Source: an uncultured cyanobacterium (GTDB taxonomy: Bacteria; Cyanobacteriota; Cyanobacteriia; Cyanobacteriales; Microcystaceae). From it: a DNA stretch of 64,000 nt. A model generated the notes under the pieces. That model had not been told where the DNA came from. It saw nothing but the letters and a program-made list of their open reading frames with translations, and made no database searches. Where the stretch lies: positions 1 to 64,000 of the forward strand of contig CAISPN010000087.1 in NCBI GenBank assembly GCA_903887375.1, read 5' to 3'. The position numbers and the translations under genes are program-made. Below, one piece after another: positions 53,519 through 62,874 of this stretch; the stretch's first letter is position 1, and every line of letters starts with the position of its first letter.

Positions 53519-56500
53519 TTAAGTGACCCCCTCGAGAACCTCATCAGTTTGAGTATAAAGTTCCTGTAAACGTTGGAGTTTGTCCTGGTCAGCCTGCCAA
53601 AAACCACGTCCATTGGCTTCTAGCATTCTCCCTACAATATTACGAAAAGCTTCAGGATTGGACTGTTTGAGTTTTTCGGCCATCACCGGATCTAGAGCAT
53701 AGGTCTCAGCCGCCTGGTCATAAACCCAATCCTCTGCAAAATCGGTAGTTCCTGCCCAGCCAATTAGAGCCGTCATGCGCTGTGATACTTCATAAACCCC
53801 GCCAGAGCCTTGCTCAACCATTGCCTGAGCCCATTTAGGATTGAGCAGTTTGGTTCGATATTCCAGTCTTAAAATATCTTCTAGTTTGCGTGGGGTATTA
53901 TCTTGTGAAAAACTTTCAACAAAACTGGCTGTAACTTTCTTGCCACTATTTTTTTCGGCTGCTAATTTTAGAGCGCCAGTATTAGCATAATACTCCTGGA
54001 TATCACTTAAGCCATATTCCACTGAGTCAATTTGTTGGATGATCCTCTCGCTAGTTTTAAGTAGTTGATTGAGGACTTGGGGTCTGTTTGTACCTTTATC
54101 ATTCCTGCCATAGCTAAAACTGTTGCGTCTTTGCCAGGTATCAGATAGCTCAGATTGCTCCGTCCAATTGCCCTCTACTACTTGATCATTTACCAGAGAG
54201 CCAAAATCACCTGCTGGGTTAGAGAATAACCGAGCAGTACTGTTTTCAACCCCCTCTTGCTCTAAAGAAAGGCTATGTTTGCGGATATAGTTCTCATTTT
54301 GGTCTTCATTGGCTTGAGCAGCTCTAATAAAAAGATCATCTAGTAATTCTAAAATATTTACAAAAGTATCTCTAAAAATACCCGAAAGATTTACCAGCAC
54401 ATCGATGCGGGGATGTCCAATTTCTTCTAGATCTCTGAGCTCATATCTGACGATCCGGCCTGTACCTTCTTTGATTGGTTGAGCTCCTACTAATTCCAGA
54501 ATAATACCTAGGGATTCACCACGGGTTTTGATAGCATCAAGTCCCCAGAGCATCACAGCAACAGTTTCAGGATATTTGTCAAATTCTTGCAGATGCTGCT
54601 CTAGTAATTGGCGGGCTATCTGCCGGCCCCTTTGGTAGGCGCCTTCTGAGGGCATGCGATAGGGATCCAACGAATGAATATTGCGCCCAGTTGGCAGCAC
54701 TCCAGCTCCATCTCTAAGGAGATCACCGCCAGGGGCAGGCGCTATATACTCGCCATTTAATCCTCTCAAAAGGTTCTCCATTTCTTCATCAGTACGCTCG
54801 AGGAGCTTTTTGATTTGCAAAGCTTCTGTGATTAGAGCCTGATATTGCTCATGATAGAAACTAGTGTCTAAATTTGATATTTGGGAAATATCTTGTATTA
54901 TTTGTTGCGGTAGTTTGTGATCGAAATAAGCATTTAGATAAGCCTCAATAGATTCAGCTGAAGGTACTTCTCCTAGGGTATGTAAGCCGCTAGAAAATAA
55001 TCTATTTTCTACTATTGCTAAATAGTCATAGACTTGATTGAAATAATTATTCAGTAAACTTTTACTAAATAAACGAGAGTTATCTAGAGTAAAAGGTATA
55101 TTTCCCCCGTCAAAAGGGCAATCGCGCTCTAAGCCTAAATCAATTATTTTCTGAATGATTATCTCAATTAAAGCTGCATTTTTCTCCCTATCTTGGCGAT
55201 ATTCAGCCATAATCTCGCGCAGGCTCATCAACTCTTTGTAAAGTCCAGCTCGAGCATAAGGTGGTACATTATGCGAGATCAAGACTCCATAACCTCTTCT
55301 TTTAGCCAAAATAGATTCAGAAGGGTTGTTAGCAGCATAAATATAGAGATTGGGGAGATTGCCTAGTAAAAGATCGGACCAGCTATAGCCAGTATTGCCC
55401 AAAGGTGAACCGGGAAGCCATTCTACTGTCCCATGCATACCAAAATGGACAATTGCATCAGCCTTGAACTCTTTTTGGAGCCAACTGTAGAAAGCAGCAT
55501 ATTGGGGATGAGGTGTGAGATCTTTTTCAAACATCAAGCGCATGGGATCTCCGGCTATTCCCAAAGGAGGCTGCACAGAGATCCAAATATTACCCAAACT
55601 TACTCCACCTAGTGAAAAATCTTCTCCATAGGTTTTTAGCCCAGTTGCGCTCAATGATTTCCATTGTTTTTCAATTCGACTGGTATGTAAATAGCCCAAC
55701 CATTTTTCTAGAGTGCGGACATTGACCCTATTTGGGGAAAATTCTTCATCATTTTGTTTAACCTGTTTGATTAACTCTTGCCCATCTAGAGGTATATTTC
55801 CTACATCGTAACCAGCTTTTTCTAGTGCATTGAGAAAATTAATTAAGCTATCAGGTACATTGAGAAGAGCTGCCGTGCCAGCTGCTCCATAGCCGGGAGG
55901 ATAATTGTAGAGAATAATAGCAATTTTTCGCTCATGAGCTTTTTTTCGATGGAGATTGATCCAGCTATGCAATCTTCCAGTTAGACGCTTAATTCTTTCT
56001 GGAATTAAATAGATATTATCTCCTACCAAACCACCAAGGGCTATAGTATCAATAGCTCCATCGAGTTCTGGCAAAGAATAGAGCACTACACTTTGCAGCC
56101 CGCCAATACCTTTTCTGGTCCAAGAGTGAATATCTTGAATCAGCAATGGCGCAGCTACCAAATAGGGCACATTTTTAGCTTGCAGAATCCTTTTGGCTAC
56201 TTCAACTTGTCGTCCTGCCTCCATTGAGCCTGCAGGTCCTCCTACCAGGGGAAAGCCTATGGTAGAGACAATTGCTTCAACAGTGACTGCATCGGGAGAT
56301 AGTGAGGCAATTTCTCTATTGCCATTTTGCCGCTGGGTTAGTTCATATTCAGTTGTCATTAAATCTCTGACTGCTATATGAGACTCTACCCCATTGAGGA
56401 ATATAGGTAGTGGGGTGATTGCTTCTTGTTCAAAATGTTTGATTAATTGAGCAATATAGGGCTGATTGGTAATTACATGCTTGCGATAGAGAAGCAAGCC

Positions 56501-57208
56501 CACTACAGGATTGGTATCACCTGGCTTATAGATAGTACGATACCATTGCAAATAATCTTTAGCGCAGGTGAAATAACCGGAATATTCTGGATGTAAAAGC
56601 CCCAAATTAGGAGTTTCTATCGCTAGTGGTATTTCTTTAGCTACATTGAGTGATAAATATTTCTGGGCAATAGTCCAGCACATGGAGGCAAAATTTTCGC
56701 TTCCACCTGCATTCCAATAGCCGTAGATAATCAACCAGTTGCGCAGATCTTGTACTTTTTGTCCTGGAATATATTTGAGAAGTTTAGGACCTACCTTTAA
56801 AAAGCTGAGATAGCCTGCTAATTTATCCTCTTCTTTGTTATTGCTAAATTTACTCAAGATAAACTGAATTGGTTTGGGCATGCCCTGGGGTTTATCCCCA
56901 ATAGCAAAGCGGCCTAATCTAGTCAAACTCATCAACTCCAAGGCGGATTCAAAAACCAGCCGAATCGGAATATCCTTGACTCTCTCTTTGAGCCAAAGCA
57001 CCTGATCATAATCAAAGATCAAGCTGGCAAAAAATACATCAGCCCCTAAAAGGGCAGCCTCAACCACATCGGGCTCGCCGCTGATACTGCGATCACTGAA
57101 GGTAATCACCTCTAATTCGCGGCATTGTGAAGATGCCAATAGGGCAGCCTGTTGATACAAACCAACGTTGAAAGATTCAAACCCAGTGATTACCACTATT
57201 TGTCGCAT
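53519..57208 (-). CDS. cobN: CobN/ChlH-family chelatase large subunit, probable cobalt type
   Basis: A 1229-residue metal-chelatase large subunit that binds the tetrapyrrole for ATP-driven metal insertion. Family marks include FGMHGTVEWLPGSPLGNTGYSWSDLLLGNLPNLYIYAANNPSE-type sequence in the middle, GRNIHSLDPYRMPSEGAY and the C-terminal DWVYDQAAETYALDP. Length and the N-terminus (ITGFESFNVGLYQQAALLA) fit the second, shorter cyanobacterial homologue usually called CobN rather than the roughly 1330-residue ChlH. The nearby cobQ supports a cobalamin role; magnesium chelation cannot be excluded. No riboswitch is visible upstream. Confidence 0.75.
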   Translation of the reverse strand: MRQIVVITGFESFNVGLYQQAALLASSQCRELEVITFSDRSISGEPDVVEAALLGADVFFASLIFDYDQVLWLKERVKDIPIRLVFESALELMSLTRLGRFAIGDKPQGMPKPIQFILSKFSNNKEEDKLAGYLSFLKVGPKLLKYIPGQKVQDLRNWLIIYGYWNAGGSENFASMCWTIAQKYLSLNVAKEIPLAIETPNLGLLHPEYSGYFTCAKDYLQWYRTIYKPGDTNPVVGLLLYRKHVITNQPYIAQLIKHFEQEAITPLPIFLNGVESHIAVRDLMTTEYELTQRQNGNREIASLSPDAVTVEAIVSTIGFPLVGGPAGSMEAGRQVEVAKRILQAKNVPYLVAAPLLIQDIHSWTRKGIGGLQSVVLYSLPELDGAIDTIALGGLVGDNIYLIPERIKRLTGRLHSWINLHRKKAHERKIAIILYNYPPGYGAAGTAALLNVPDSLINFLNALEKAGYDVGNIPLDGQELIKQVKQNDEEFSPNRVNVRTLEKWLGYLHTSRIEKQWKSLSATGLKTYGEDFSLGGVSLGNIWISVQPPLGIAGDPMRLMFEKDLTPHPQYAAFYSWLQKEFKADAIVHFGMHGTVEWLPGSPLGNTGYSWSDLLLGNLPNLYIYAANNPSESILAKRRGYGVLISHNVPPYARAGLYKELMSLREIMAEYRQDREKNAALIEIIIQKIIDLGLERDCPFDGGNIPFTLDNSRLFSKSLLNNYFNQVYDYLAIVENRLFSSGLHTLGEVPSAESIEAYLNAYFDHKLPQQIIQDISQISNLDTSFYHEQYQALITEALQIKKLLERTDEEMENLLRGLNGEYIAPAPGGDLLRDGAGVLPTGRNIHSLDPYRMPSEGAYQRGRQIARQLLEQHLQEFDKYPETVAVMLWGLDAIKTRGESLGIILELVGAQPIKEGTGRIVRYELRDLEEIGHPRIDVLVNLSGIFRDTFVNILELLDDLFIRAAQANEDQNENYIRKHSLSLEQEGVENSTARLFSNPAGDFGSLVNDQVVEGNWTEQSELSDTWQRRNSFSYGRNDKGTNRPQVLNQLLKTSERIIQQIDSVEYGLSDIQEYYANTGALKLAAEKNSGKKVTASFVESFSQDNTPRKLEDILRLEYRTKLLNPKWAQAMVEQGSGGVYEVSQRMTALIGWAGTTDFAEDWVYDQAAETYALDPVMAEKLKQSNPEAFRNIVGRMLEANGRGFWQADQDKLQRLQELYTQTDEVLEGVT

Positions 57209-57268
57209 ATTTCCTACTACTGCGTAAAGATTCTTTACAAATTCTATTGTAGAGCGAGAAATTGCGCT

Positions 57269-57706
57269 TTACCTTCCCTCGGTGCCAGAAGACCAAAGTA
57301 TCCTACCATGTCTAGAGTAGACAACCAGGTTGCCATCTCCCTGCATAGCAAAGTAGGCTCCCCTATGTCCACTGGTTCCAGTTTCCCAGACTGGTCTACC
57401 TCTTTTATACAGTACAACATTTCCATCTTGTTGAAAGGCGATTGTATCGCCCCGACGGTAGGATTCAATTGACCAAATTGCATGTCCTTTTCTGTTATAG
57501 AGAGCTAGGATTCCATCATCTTGGAGAACAAAGCTGTAGCCAGAGCAGGTATGCCAACCGCGTCCCCTACCAAATTCTAGATTGCCTCTTTCGGATCTAA
57601 ATATGTAGCTATCTTGGCAGCGCTGAGCTTCGGCTCTTCCACCAGTGATGGTCACTAAGATTACTAAAGAGAGTGCAGCATTTTTAAAAAATTTACCCAT
57701 TCTCAT
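57269..57706 (-). CDS. Secreted bulb-type lectin domain protein
   Basis: A 145-residue exported protein. A signal peptide (FKNAALSLVILVTITGGRAEA, cleavage near residue 27) is followed by one bulb-type (B-lectin/curculin-like) domain with the three-fold QxDxNxVxY sites: LQDDGILALYN, FQQDGNVVLYK and MQGDGNLVVYS. The second and third keep the mannose-site residues; the first is degenerate. Likely periplasmic or cell-surface mannose binding. It is divergent from the ParA-like gene with 80 bp between starts. Confidence 0.85.
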   Translation of the reverse strand: MRMGKFFKNAALSLVILVTITGGRAEAQRCQDSYIFRSERGNLEFGRGRGWHTCSGYSFVLQDDGILALYNRKGHAIWSIESYRRGDTIAFQQDGNVVLYKRGRPVWETGTSGHRGAYFAMQGDGNLVVYSRHGRILWSSGTEGR

Positions 57707-57724
57707 ACAATCTGTTCCACAAAA

Positions 57725-57753
57725 TTAAGGACTAGCTTAGCACATGGTATATT
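57725..57753 (+). promoter_or_regulatory. Candidate promoter of the ParA-like/coiled-coil pair
   Basis: TTAAGG (57725-57730) and TATATT (57748-57753) are separated by 17 bp, reading toward the ParA-like gene. The -35 is weak. A ribosome binding site AGGAG at 57773-57777 follows, 9 bp before the TTG start. Confidence 0.3.
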
Positions 57754-57786
57754 TAGGATGAAGTGAGATTTTAGGAGTAAGGTTCT

Positions 57787-58428
57787 TTGCCGGAAGCTTC
57801 AGCAAAGATCATCGCAGTGGTCAATGGAAAAGGAGGGGTCGGTAAAACCACCACCTCTGTTAGTGTTGCCTCAATTTTGGCTGAGAAAGATAAGGTACTT
57901 TTGTTGGATGCTGACCCACAGGGCTCAGCTACTTGGTGGTCCAACAGAGATTCGGGAAAAATGGGATTTAAAGTAGAACAAGAATCCGATCCCAATTCTC
58001 TAGCAAGAGTCAAAAAAATCAAAGGTTATGACTGGATAGTGGTAGATACTCCCCCTGCTACTGGAAATCTAGATGCGGCAATTATTAATGCCGACTATTT
58101 GATTTTGCCTAGTGCCCCGGCTCCAATGGATCTGATTGCCTTAATTGAGACAGTAAGATCTTTTGTTCTACCACGCCAAAAGTCCTATAGAGTTGTTCTC
58201 ACTAAAGTAGATCCACGTAGTATCAAAGAAGCAATCGAAGCTCAAAATACCTTGCTGGAATTGGACATAGCTACCTGTCATGCTTTTGTTCGACTTTATA
58301 AGTCCTATGAAAAAGCAGTCTTAGAAGGTTTGAGTATCACCCAGCTCAAAGGAAAACAAGCCAAAGAAGCCGAGACAGATTACCGTCGTGTGGTGGAAGA
58401 ATTGAAAAGAGACTGGTTAAAATTATGA
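57787..58428 (+). CDS. mcdA: ParA-family ATPase, probable McdA-type positioning protein
   Basis: A 213-residue ParA-type ATPase. The deviant Walker A is complete with its signature lysine (Lys15) in NGKGGVGKTT, then LLLDADPQGSATWW and VVDTPPATG. It begins with TTG at 57787, supported by AGGAG nine bases upstream. It overlaps the next gene by 4 bp (ATGA). The partner's features (see next entry) suggest McdA of the carboxysome-positioning system, in a form that keeps the signature lysine. A plasmid/cargo-type ParA is the alternative. Confidence 0.65.
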   Translation: MPEASAKIIAVVNGKGGVGKTTTSVSVASILAEKDKVLLLDADPQGSATWWSNRDSGKMGFKVEQESDPNSLARVKKIKGYDWIVVDTPPATGNLDAAIINADYLILPSAPAPMDLIALIETVRSFVLPRQKSYRVVLTKVDPRSIKEAIEAQNTLLELDIATCHAFVRLYKSYEKAVLEGLSITQLKGKQAKEAETDYRRVVEELKRDWLKL

Positions 58429-58949
58429 CTACAAGAAAAAATCTATCTAGTATATTGCGTGAAGGTATGCAAAACCCGGCGCCTGAGAAAACAACAACTA
58501 GACAAAAAACCACAGCAGCTCAAAAAGTAGACGAAAATCAAGAAATTTTAAACCTTAAATCTGAACTAGGGCAAGAAAAAGAAAAGGTCGAACATCTTCA
58601 ACACCAGCAAGAGGTAACCAATCTCAAGTTGGAATTAGAAGAAGAAAAAGAAAAAGTTGAACATCTTCAACAGCAACAAGAGGTAACCAATCTCAAGCTG
58701 GAATTAGAAGAAGAAAAACAAAGAGTCTTTTTACTTGAACAACAGATAAAGCAACAACAAGTAACGATGCAAGATCTTTCTCAATCTCTTCAACAGGTCA
58801 AAGATTTGACCCAGTCACTACAACAGAGCAAAGAGGAACAAAAGAAATTCATCGTGCCAGTAGGTACTCCTAATCACAATTATCATTTGGTAGTGATGCC
58901 AGCAACCTCAACAGAACTCACCGATGAACAGATAGGTTGGTTTGACTGA
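58425..58949 (+). CDS. mcdB: Gln-rich coiled-coil partner of the ParA protein, probable McdB
   Basis: A 174-residue protein with the layout described for McdB: a charged, probably disordered N-terminus (1-40), a glutamine-rich coiled coil (about 41-140) and a C-terminal end carrying tryptophan at position 172, two residues before the end (EQIGWFD). The coiled coil contains three 23-residue tandem repeats. It overlaps the ParA gene by four bases. McdB binds carboxysomes and stimulates McdA ATPase so that carboxysomes spread over the nucleoid. Sequence identity to known McdBs could not be tested. Confidence 0.6.
   Translation: MTTRKNLSSILREGMQNPAPEKTTTRQKTTAAQKVDENQEILNLKSELGQEKEKVEHLQHQQEVTNLKLELEEEKEKVEHLQQQQEVTNLKLELEEEKQRVFLLEQQIKQQQVTMQDLSQSLQQVKDLTQSLQQSKEEQKKFIVPVGTPNHNYHLVVMPATSTELTDEQIGWFD
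58554..58760 (+). repeat. Three 69-bp tandem repeats (23 residues each) in the McdB-like gene
   Basis: Residues 44-66, 67-89 and 90-112 are three copies of a 23-residue unit of the form LKLELEEEKEKVEHLQ plus QQEVTN. Copies two and three are nearly identical at the DNA level over their first half (GAGGTAACCAATCTCAAG recurs at 58611 and 58680). Confidence 0.8.
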
Positions 58950-60063
58950 CTTGTTCTTAGATTCTGGCAAATTAACCTTTGCCGAATATATGGATCATGC
59001 CCTCTATGATCTTGACTATGGTTACTATACTTCAGGAGATATCAGCATAGGCAAAAGGGGTGATTTTTTCACTTCAGTCTCTTTGGGAGCTGATTTTGGA
59101 GAACTTTTGGCTCTTCAGCTTTTTGACTGTTGGCAAAAGCTAGGCTCTAGAAGTCATTTTGCCTTAGTAGAAATGGGAGCAGGCTCAGGTCAGCTAGCTG
59201 TAGATATTCTCAACTATCTATCTCATAAGCAGCCGGAATTTTACCAAACAATCAGCTATTACATTCTGGAAATCTCGCCTCAATTACTTACAAAACAACA
59301 ACATTATATAAATTCTCATCTTTTAGAATCAGTGCCGATTATTTGGTCTGATTGGTCACAATTGCCTAAATTGACTGGCTGCTTTTTTAGTAACGAGTTG
59401 GTTGATGCTTTTCCAGTTCATCAGATAGTAATTGAATCTGGTCAACTAAAAGAAGTATATGTCAACTATCAACAGGGAAAATTCCAAGAATCTCTGGAAA
59501 AACCCTCAACTGACGAATTACTATCATATTTTCAAATGCTGGATATCGATATACTTTCTTATCCAGATGGCTATCGCAGTGAAGTTAATTTACAAGCTAA
59601 ACTATGGCTAGAAAATATTGCCCAAAAACTAGAAACTGGTTATCTGATTACCATTGACTATGGTTATGATGCCAGGCGCTATTATCATATTCGGCGAAAT
59701 GAGGGCACTTTGCAATGTTATTACAAACAACAGCGCCACAGCGATCCCTACCTCTATCCAGGGAAGCAAGATATCACCGCTTCGGTCAATTTTACAGCTC
59801 TAGAGCTCTGGGGAGCCGAACTAGGTTTAGAATTAGTCGGAGTAACTAAACAGGCTTTATTTCTAATGTCTCTCGGTTTGGGCGATAGACTCAATGAGCT
59901 CTCCTCGGGTTCTTATAATGTCTTAGATTTGCTTAAAAAAAGAGATGCCTTGCATCAATTGATTGATCCAGTTGGCTTAGGTAATTTGCAGGTACTCATT
60001 CAGTCTAAAAATACAGACCAGTCATTAGGCTCACTCCAAGGTCTTAGGGACCCTTACACCTAG
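58942..60063 (+). CDS. MidA/NDUFAF7-type SAM-dependent methyltransferase
   Basis: A 373-residue DUF185 protein: ITFxEYMDHALYDLDYGYYT-type opening, SAM site EMGAGSGQLAVDIL and the family FFSNELVDAFPVH and TIDYGYDA blocks. The mitochondrial homologue methylates an arginine of complex I subunit NDUFS2, so a role on cyanobacterial NDH-1 is plausible. There is no nearby ATG: the start is TTG at 58942 (overlapping the preceding stop) or TTG at 58951. The 3' end overlaps the MATE gene by 33 bp. Confidence 0.83.
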   Translation: MTDLFLDSGKLTFAEYMDHALYDLDYGYYTSGDISIGKRGDFFTSVSLGADFGELLALQLFDCWQKLGSRSHFALVEMGAGSGQLAVDILNYLSHKQPEFYQTISYYILEISPQLLTKQQHYINSHLLESVPIIWSDWSQLPKLTGCFFSNELVDAFPVHQIVIESGQLKEVYVNYQQGKFQESLEKPSTDELLSYFQMLDIDILSYPDGYRSEVNLQAKLWLENIAQKLETGYLITIDYGYDARRYYHIRRNEGTLQCYYKQQRHSDPYLYPGKQDITASVNFTALELWGAELGLELVGVTKQALFLMSLGLGDRLNELSSGSYNVLDLLKKRDALHQLIDPVGLGNLQVLIQSKNTDQSLGSLQGLRDPYT

Positions 60064-61356
60064 ATAAATCACCAAAGTTGCCATATAGCAGACTAGAGAA
60101 AACCAGAGCCAATTGTTACTATGCAGATACAGAGCAATTGCCAAAAAAGGCAAATAACCTAGAAAAAAAGCAAATAGCACAGCATTGCGCAAGACCTTAC
60201 CTTCTTTGAGTCCTGTAAAATAACCATCCAGCATAAAGGCAACGGCTGTGACTTCTAACAATGGTAACAACCAGAAAGATACCTTGGTAATATTTTCATT
60301 GATTTCAGCATGATCGCTCAAAAGTCCAAAGATCTGATCTGGAAAAAGAAAACAAGCCAAGGCAATCAGCAGAGAAATCACCAAACTAGTGACAGTGGCG
60401 ACAACCAAAAGAGGTAATAGCTGCTCTTTATTGCCTTTACTTTTGAAATTGCTAGCTAAAGTTTGGGTGGTCAGCCCGACGCCATTGACTGTAAATTGGC
60501 TCAGCAAGGCAATCTGGAGCATCACTCCATTTTGAGCTAATGTGTTAGTGCCAAAGAGCGAACTGATGTTGGTAAAAAGGGCATAGGTAGAAATCAGAAC
60601 AACAAAACGAATCAAAATATTTGTCTTAAGAGCCAATGTATCTTTGAAGCTGCCTTTTTCTCTTATTTGAGCAAGTGCCTCTGGCAGCAAAGACCAGTTG
60701 ATTGTCATAGCCACAGCAATTAGTCCAATAAAAAGAGCTAAATACTGGCTCAAGGCAGTAGCAATCCCTGCTCCATAACTGGCCCAGCCCCACTTTACAA
60801 TCATCAGATAGTCTAGAAATACATTAGATAGATTCCCAATCAATGAGATCAAAAGTACAACACTATTCATCTCTCGACCTAGAAACCAACCAAACAAGAC
60901 AAAATTTAATAGTACTGCCGGGGCGCCCCAAATCCTGCCAGAGAAATATTCAGCCCCAGAAATCTCCACATCAGGAGTTCCACTGAGCAAAGCAAAACCT
61001 ATTTTTTGCAAGGGATATTGAATTGCTAGGATCAACAAACCAATTATTAGAGCAATTAAGGCACTTTGGATTCCAGCTACCAAAATCGCCCGATCATCTT
61101 CGAGTCCTTTAGCTGCGGCAGTAATAGCATTAGTACTTGAGCGCAGAAATTTGAGAACTCGATAGAGATAGTCAAAGAGAATCGAAGCGAGGATCACTCC
61201 TGCCAAATGCTTTATATCAGCTAAATGCCCCAAAAAGGCAGTATCTACCAAGCCCGCTAGAGGGACCATCATGTTTGATAGCATACTGACTAGGGAAAGA
61301 CGATAAAAGCGTGATAGAAATTGATATGATTTCCAATTAGCAGATGAGATGGTCAT
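60031..61356 (-). CDS. MATE family efflux transporter (DinF-like)
   Basis: A 441-residue membrane protein with twelve predicted helices in two six-helix halves. The N-terminal VPLAGLVDTAFLGHLADIKHLAGV is characteristic of DinF-type MATE exporters, which expel drugs or metabolites using Na+ or H+. No substrate can be assigned. Its last 33 bp overlap the convergent MidA gene, and its start is 39 bp from the divergent cobQ start. Confidence 0.88.
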   Translation of the reverse strand: MTISSANWKSYQFLSRFYRLSLVSMLSNMMVPLAGLVDTAFLGHLADIKHLAGVILASILFDYLYRVLKFLRSSTNAITAAAKGLEDDRAILVAGIQSALIALIIGLLILAIQYPLQKIGFALLSGTPDVEISGAEYFSGRIWGAPAVLLNFVLFGWFLGREMNSVVLLISLIGNLSNVFLDYLMIVKWGWASYGAGIATALSQYLALFIGLIAVAMTINWSLLPEALAQIREKGSFKDTLALKTNILIRFVVLISTYALFTNISSLFGTNTLAQNGVMLQIALLSQFTVNGVGLTTQTLASNFKSKGNKEQLLPLLVVATVTSLVISLLIALACFLFPDQIFGLLSDHAEINENITKVSFWLLPLLEVTAVAFMLDGYFTGLKEGKVLRNAVLFAFFLGYLPFLAIALYLHSNNWLWFSLVCYMATLVIYLGVRVPKTLE

Positions 61357-61395
61357 TACTTCTTGCTTGCCTGATTTTTAGGTTAAATTAACACA

Positions 61396-62874
61396 ATGCC
61401 TTCTTTAATGATAGTCGGGACTACCTCTAGTGCTGGTAAAACCCTGATTACTGCTGCAATTTGTCGAATCTTAGCTTGCCGTGGTCATAGGGTTACTCCT
61501 TTTAAGGGACAGAATATGTCCCTTAATGCCTATGTTACCCAAACAGGCGGCGAGATGGGTTACGCCCAGGCTATCCAAGCCTGGGCAGCTAAAACAACCC
61601 CGCAAGTTAGCATGAATCCCATCTTGCTTAAACCTCAAGGTGATATGACTTCGCAGGTTATCTTTAATGGACAGATAGTCGGCCAAACCACAGCGGCAAA
61701 TTACTATCAGGATTATTTCAACAGAGGGTGGCAAACTATCACCTCGGCCATAGACTCTCTAATTGAGCAATACGACTGGCTAGTCTGTGAAGGAGCCGGC
61801 TCTCCAGCGGAGGTCAACCTGAAACATCGAGATCTCACTAACATGAGGGTTGCTAAATATCTCCAAGCGCCAACAATTTTGGTAGTTGATATCGATCGAG
61901 GTGGCTCTTTTGCTCATGTTGTAGGAACATTGCAGTTACTAGATCCAGATGAAAGAGAATTAATTAAGGGAATTATCATCAATAAATTTAGAGGGGATAA
62001 ATCTTTGCTAGATTCTGGATTGCTTTGGCTTGAGGAATATACCCAAGTTCCGGTATTGGGAGTCATTCCTTGGTTAAATTTAGCCATACCAGCAGAAGAT
62101 TCACTAGATTTGTTAGAGAGAAGTTCTCGCAAATCGCAAGCAGAAATTAATATTTCTGTAATCAAATTGCCACGAATTGCCAATTTTACTGACTTTGATC
62201 CTTTAGAAGCTGAATCTACGGTTTCTTTAAAATATGTTTCTCTCAACCAGAATTTGGGAATGCCGGATGCGGTGATTTTACCTGGAAGTAAGACAACTGG
62301 CGCAGATCTCGATGAGCTATATAAAAGTGGTATGGCTAAACAAATTGAGCAATATTTAGCCAATGGTGGCACAATTTTGGGAGTCTGCGCTGGGTTTCAA
62401 ATGCTCGGTCAGCAACTAAAAGATCCCCAATTGGCCCAAGGTAATATATTGAACCAAGAGGGACTTGGCTTATTACCAATGAGTACAACTTTTACTCAAG
62501 AGAAATTAACTAAACAAAGACAAGTAATCTCGAAATTTTTGCCGATTGCCAAAAAAGTAACTGGCTATGAAATACATCAAGGAATCAGTGAATATTCAAA
62601 TCGAGATTTTCTTATGCTATTTGAGGATGAAAGTCTTGGGATAGTAAACCATCAGCTCAATGTTTGGGGTACTTATCTGCATGGAATATTTGAAAATGGT
62701 ACTTGGCGCAGGCAATGGCTAAATATTCTTAGGAAAAAAAAGGGACTTGTTGCTATTGAAACAGATGTCCCTGATTACTCAGACCTGAGAGAAATAATGC
62801 TAGATGAACTAGCTAATTCAATCGAGCCACACTTAGACCATAGATTTCAATCCTTGCTCACAAATGGCAACTAA
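61396..62874 (+). CDS. cobQ: Cobyric acid synthase
   Basis: A 492-residue glutamine-dependent amidotransferase that amidates adenosylcobyrinic acid a,c-diamide in cobalamin synthesis. The N-terminal DTB-synthetase-like P-loop GTTSSAGKT, the QNMSLN and GGEMGYAQ signature and the C-terminal class I amidotransferase domain with Cys331 (GVCAGFQMLG) and His in TYLHGIFENG are all present. Normal length. Together with the CobN-like gene it points to de novo B12 production. Its 3' end overlaps ctaB by 42 bp. Confidence 0.95.
   Translation: MPSLMIVGTTSSAGKTLITAAICRILACRGHRVTPFKGQNMSLNAYVTQTGGEMGYAQAIQAWAAKTTPQVSMNPILLKPQGDMTSQVIFNGQIVGQTTAANYYQDYFNRGWQTITSAIDSLIEQYDWLVCEGAGSPAEVNLKHRDLTNMRVAKYLQAPTILVVDIDRGGSFAHVVGTLQLLDPDERELIKGIIINKFRGDKSLLDSGLLWLEEYTQVPVLGVIPWLNLAIPAEDSLDLLERSSRKSQAEINISVIKLPRIANFTDFDPLEAESTVSLKYVSLNQNLGMPDAVILPGSKTTGADLDELYKSGMAKQIEQYLANGGTILGVCAGFQMLGQQLKDPQLAQGNILNQEGLGLLPMSTTFTQEKLTKQRQVISKFLPIAKKVTGYEIHQGISEYSNRDFLMLFEDESLGIVNHQLNVWGTYLHGIFENGTWRRQWLNILRKKKGLVAIETDVPDYSDLREIMLDELANSIEPHLDHRFQSLLTNGN

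Noticed and set aside
57209..57268. Cobalamin riboswitch upstream of cobN or cobQ
   Set aside because: The intergenic spaces (about 60 and 39 bp) are too short, and no B12-box sequence is seen.
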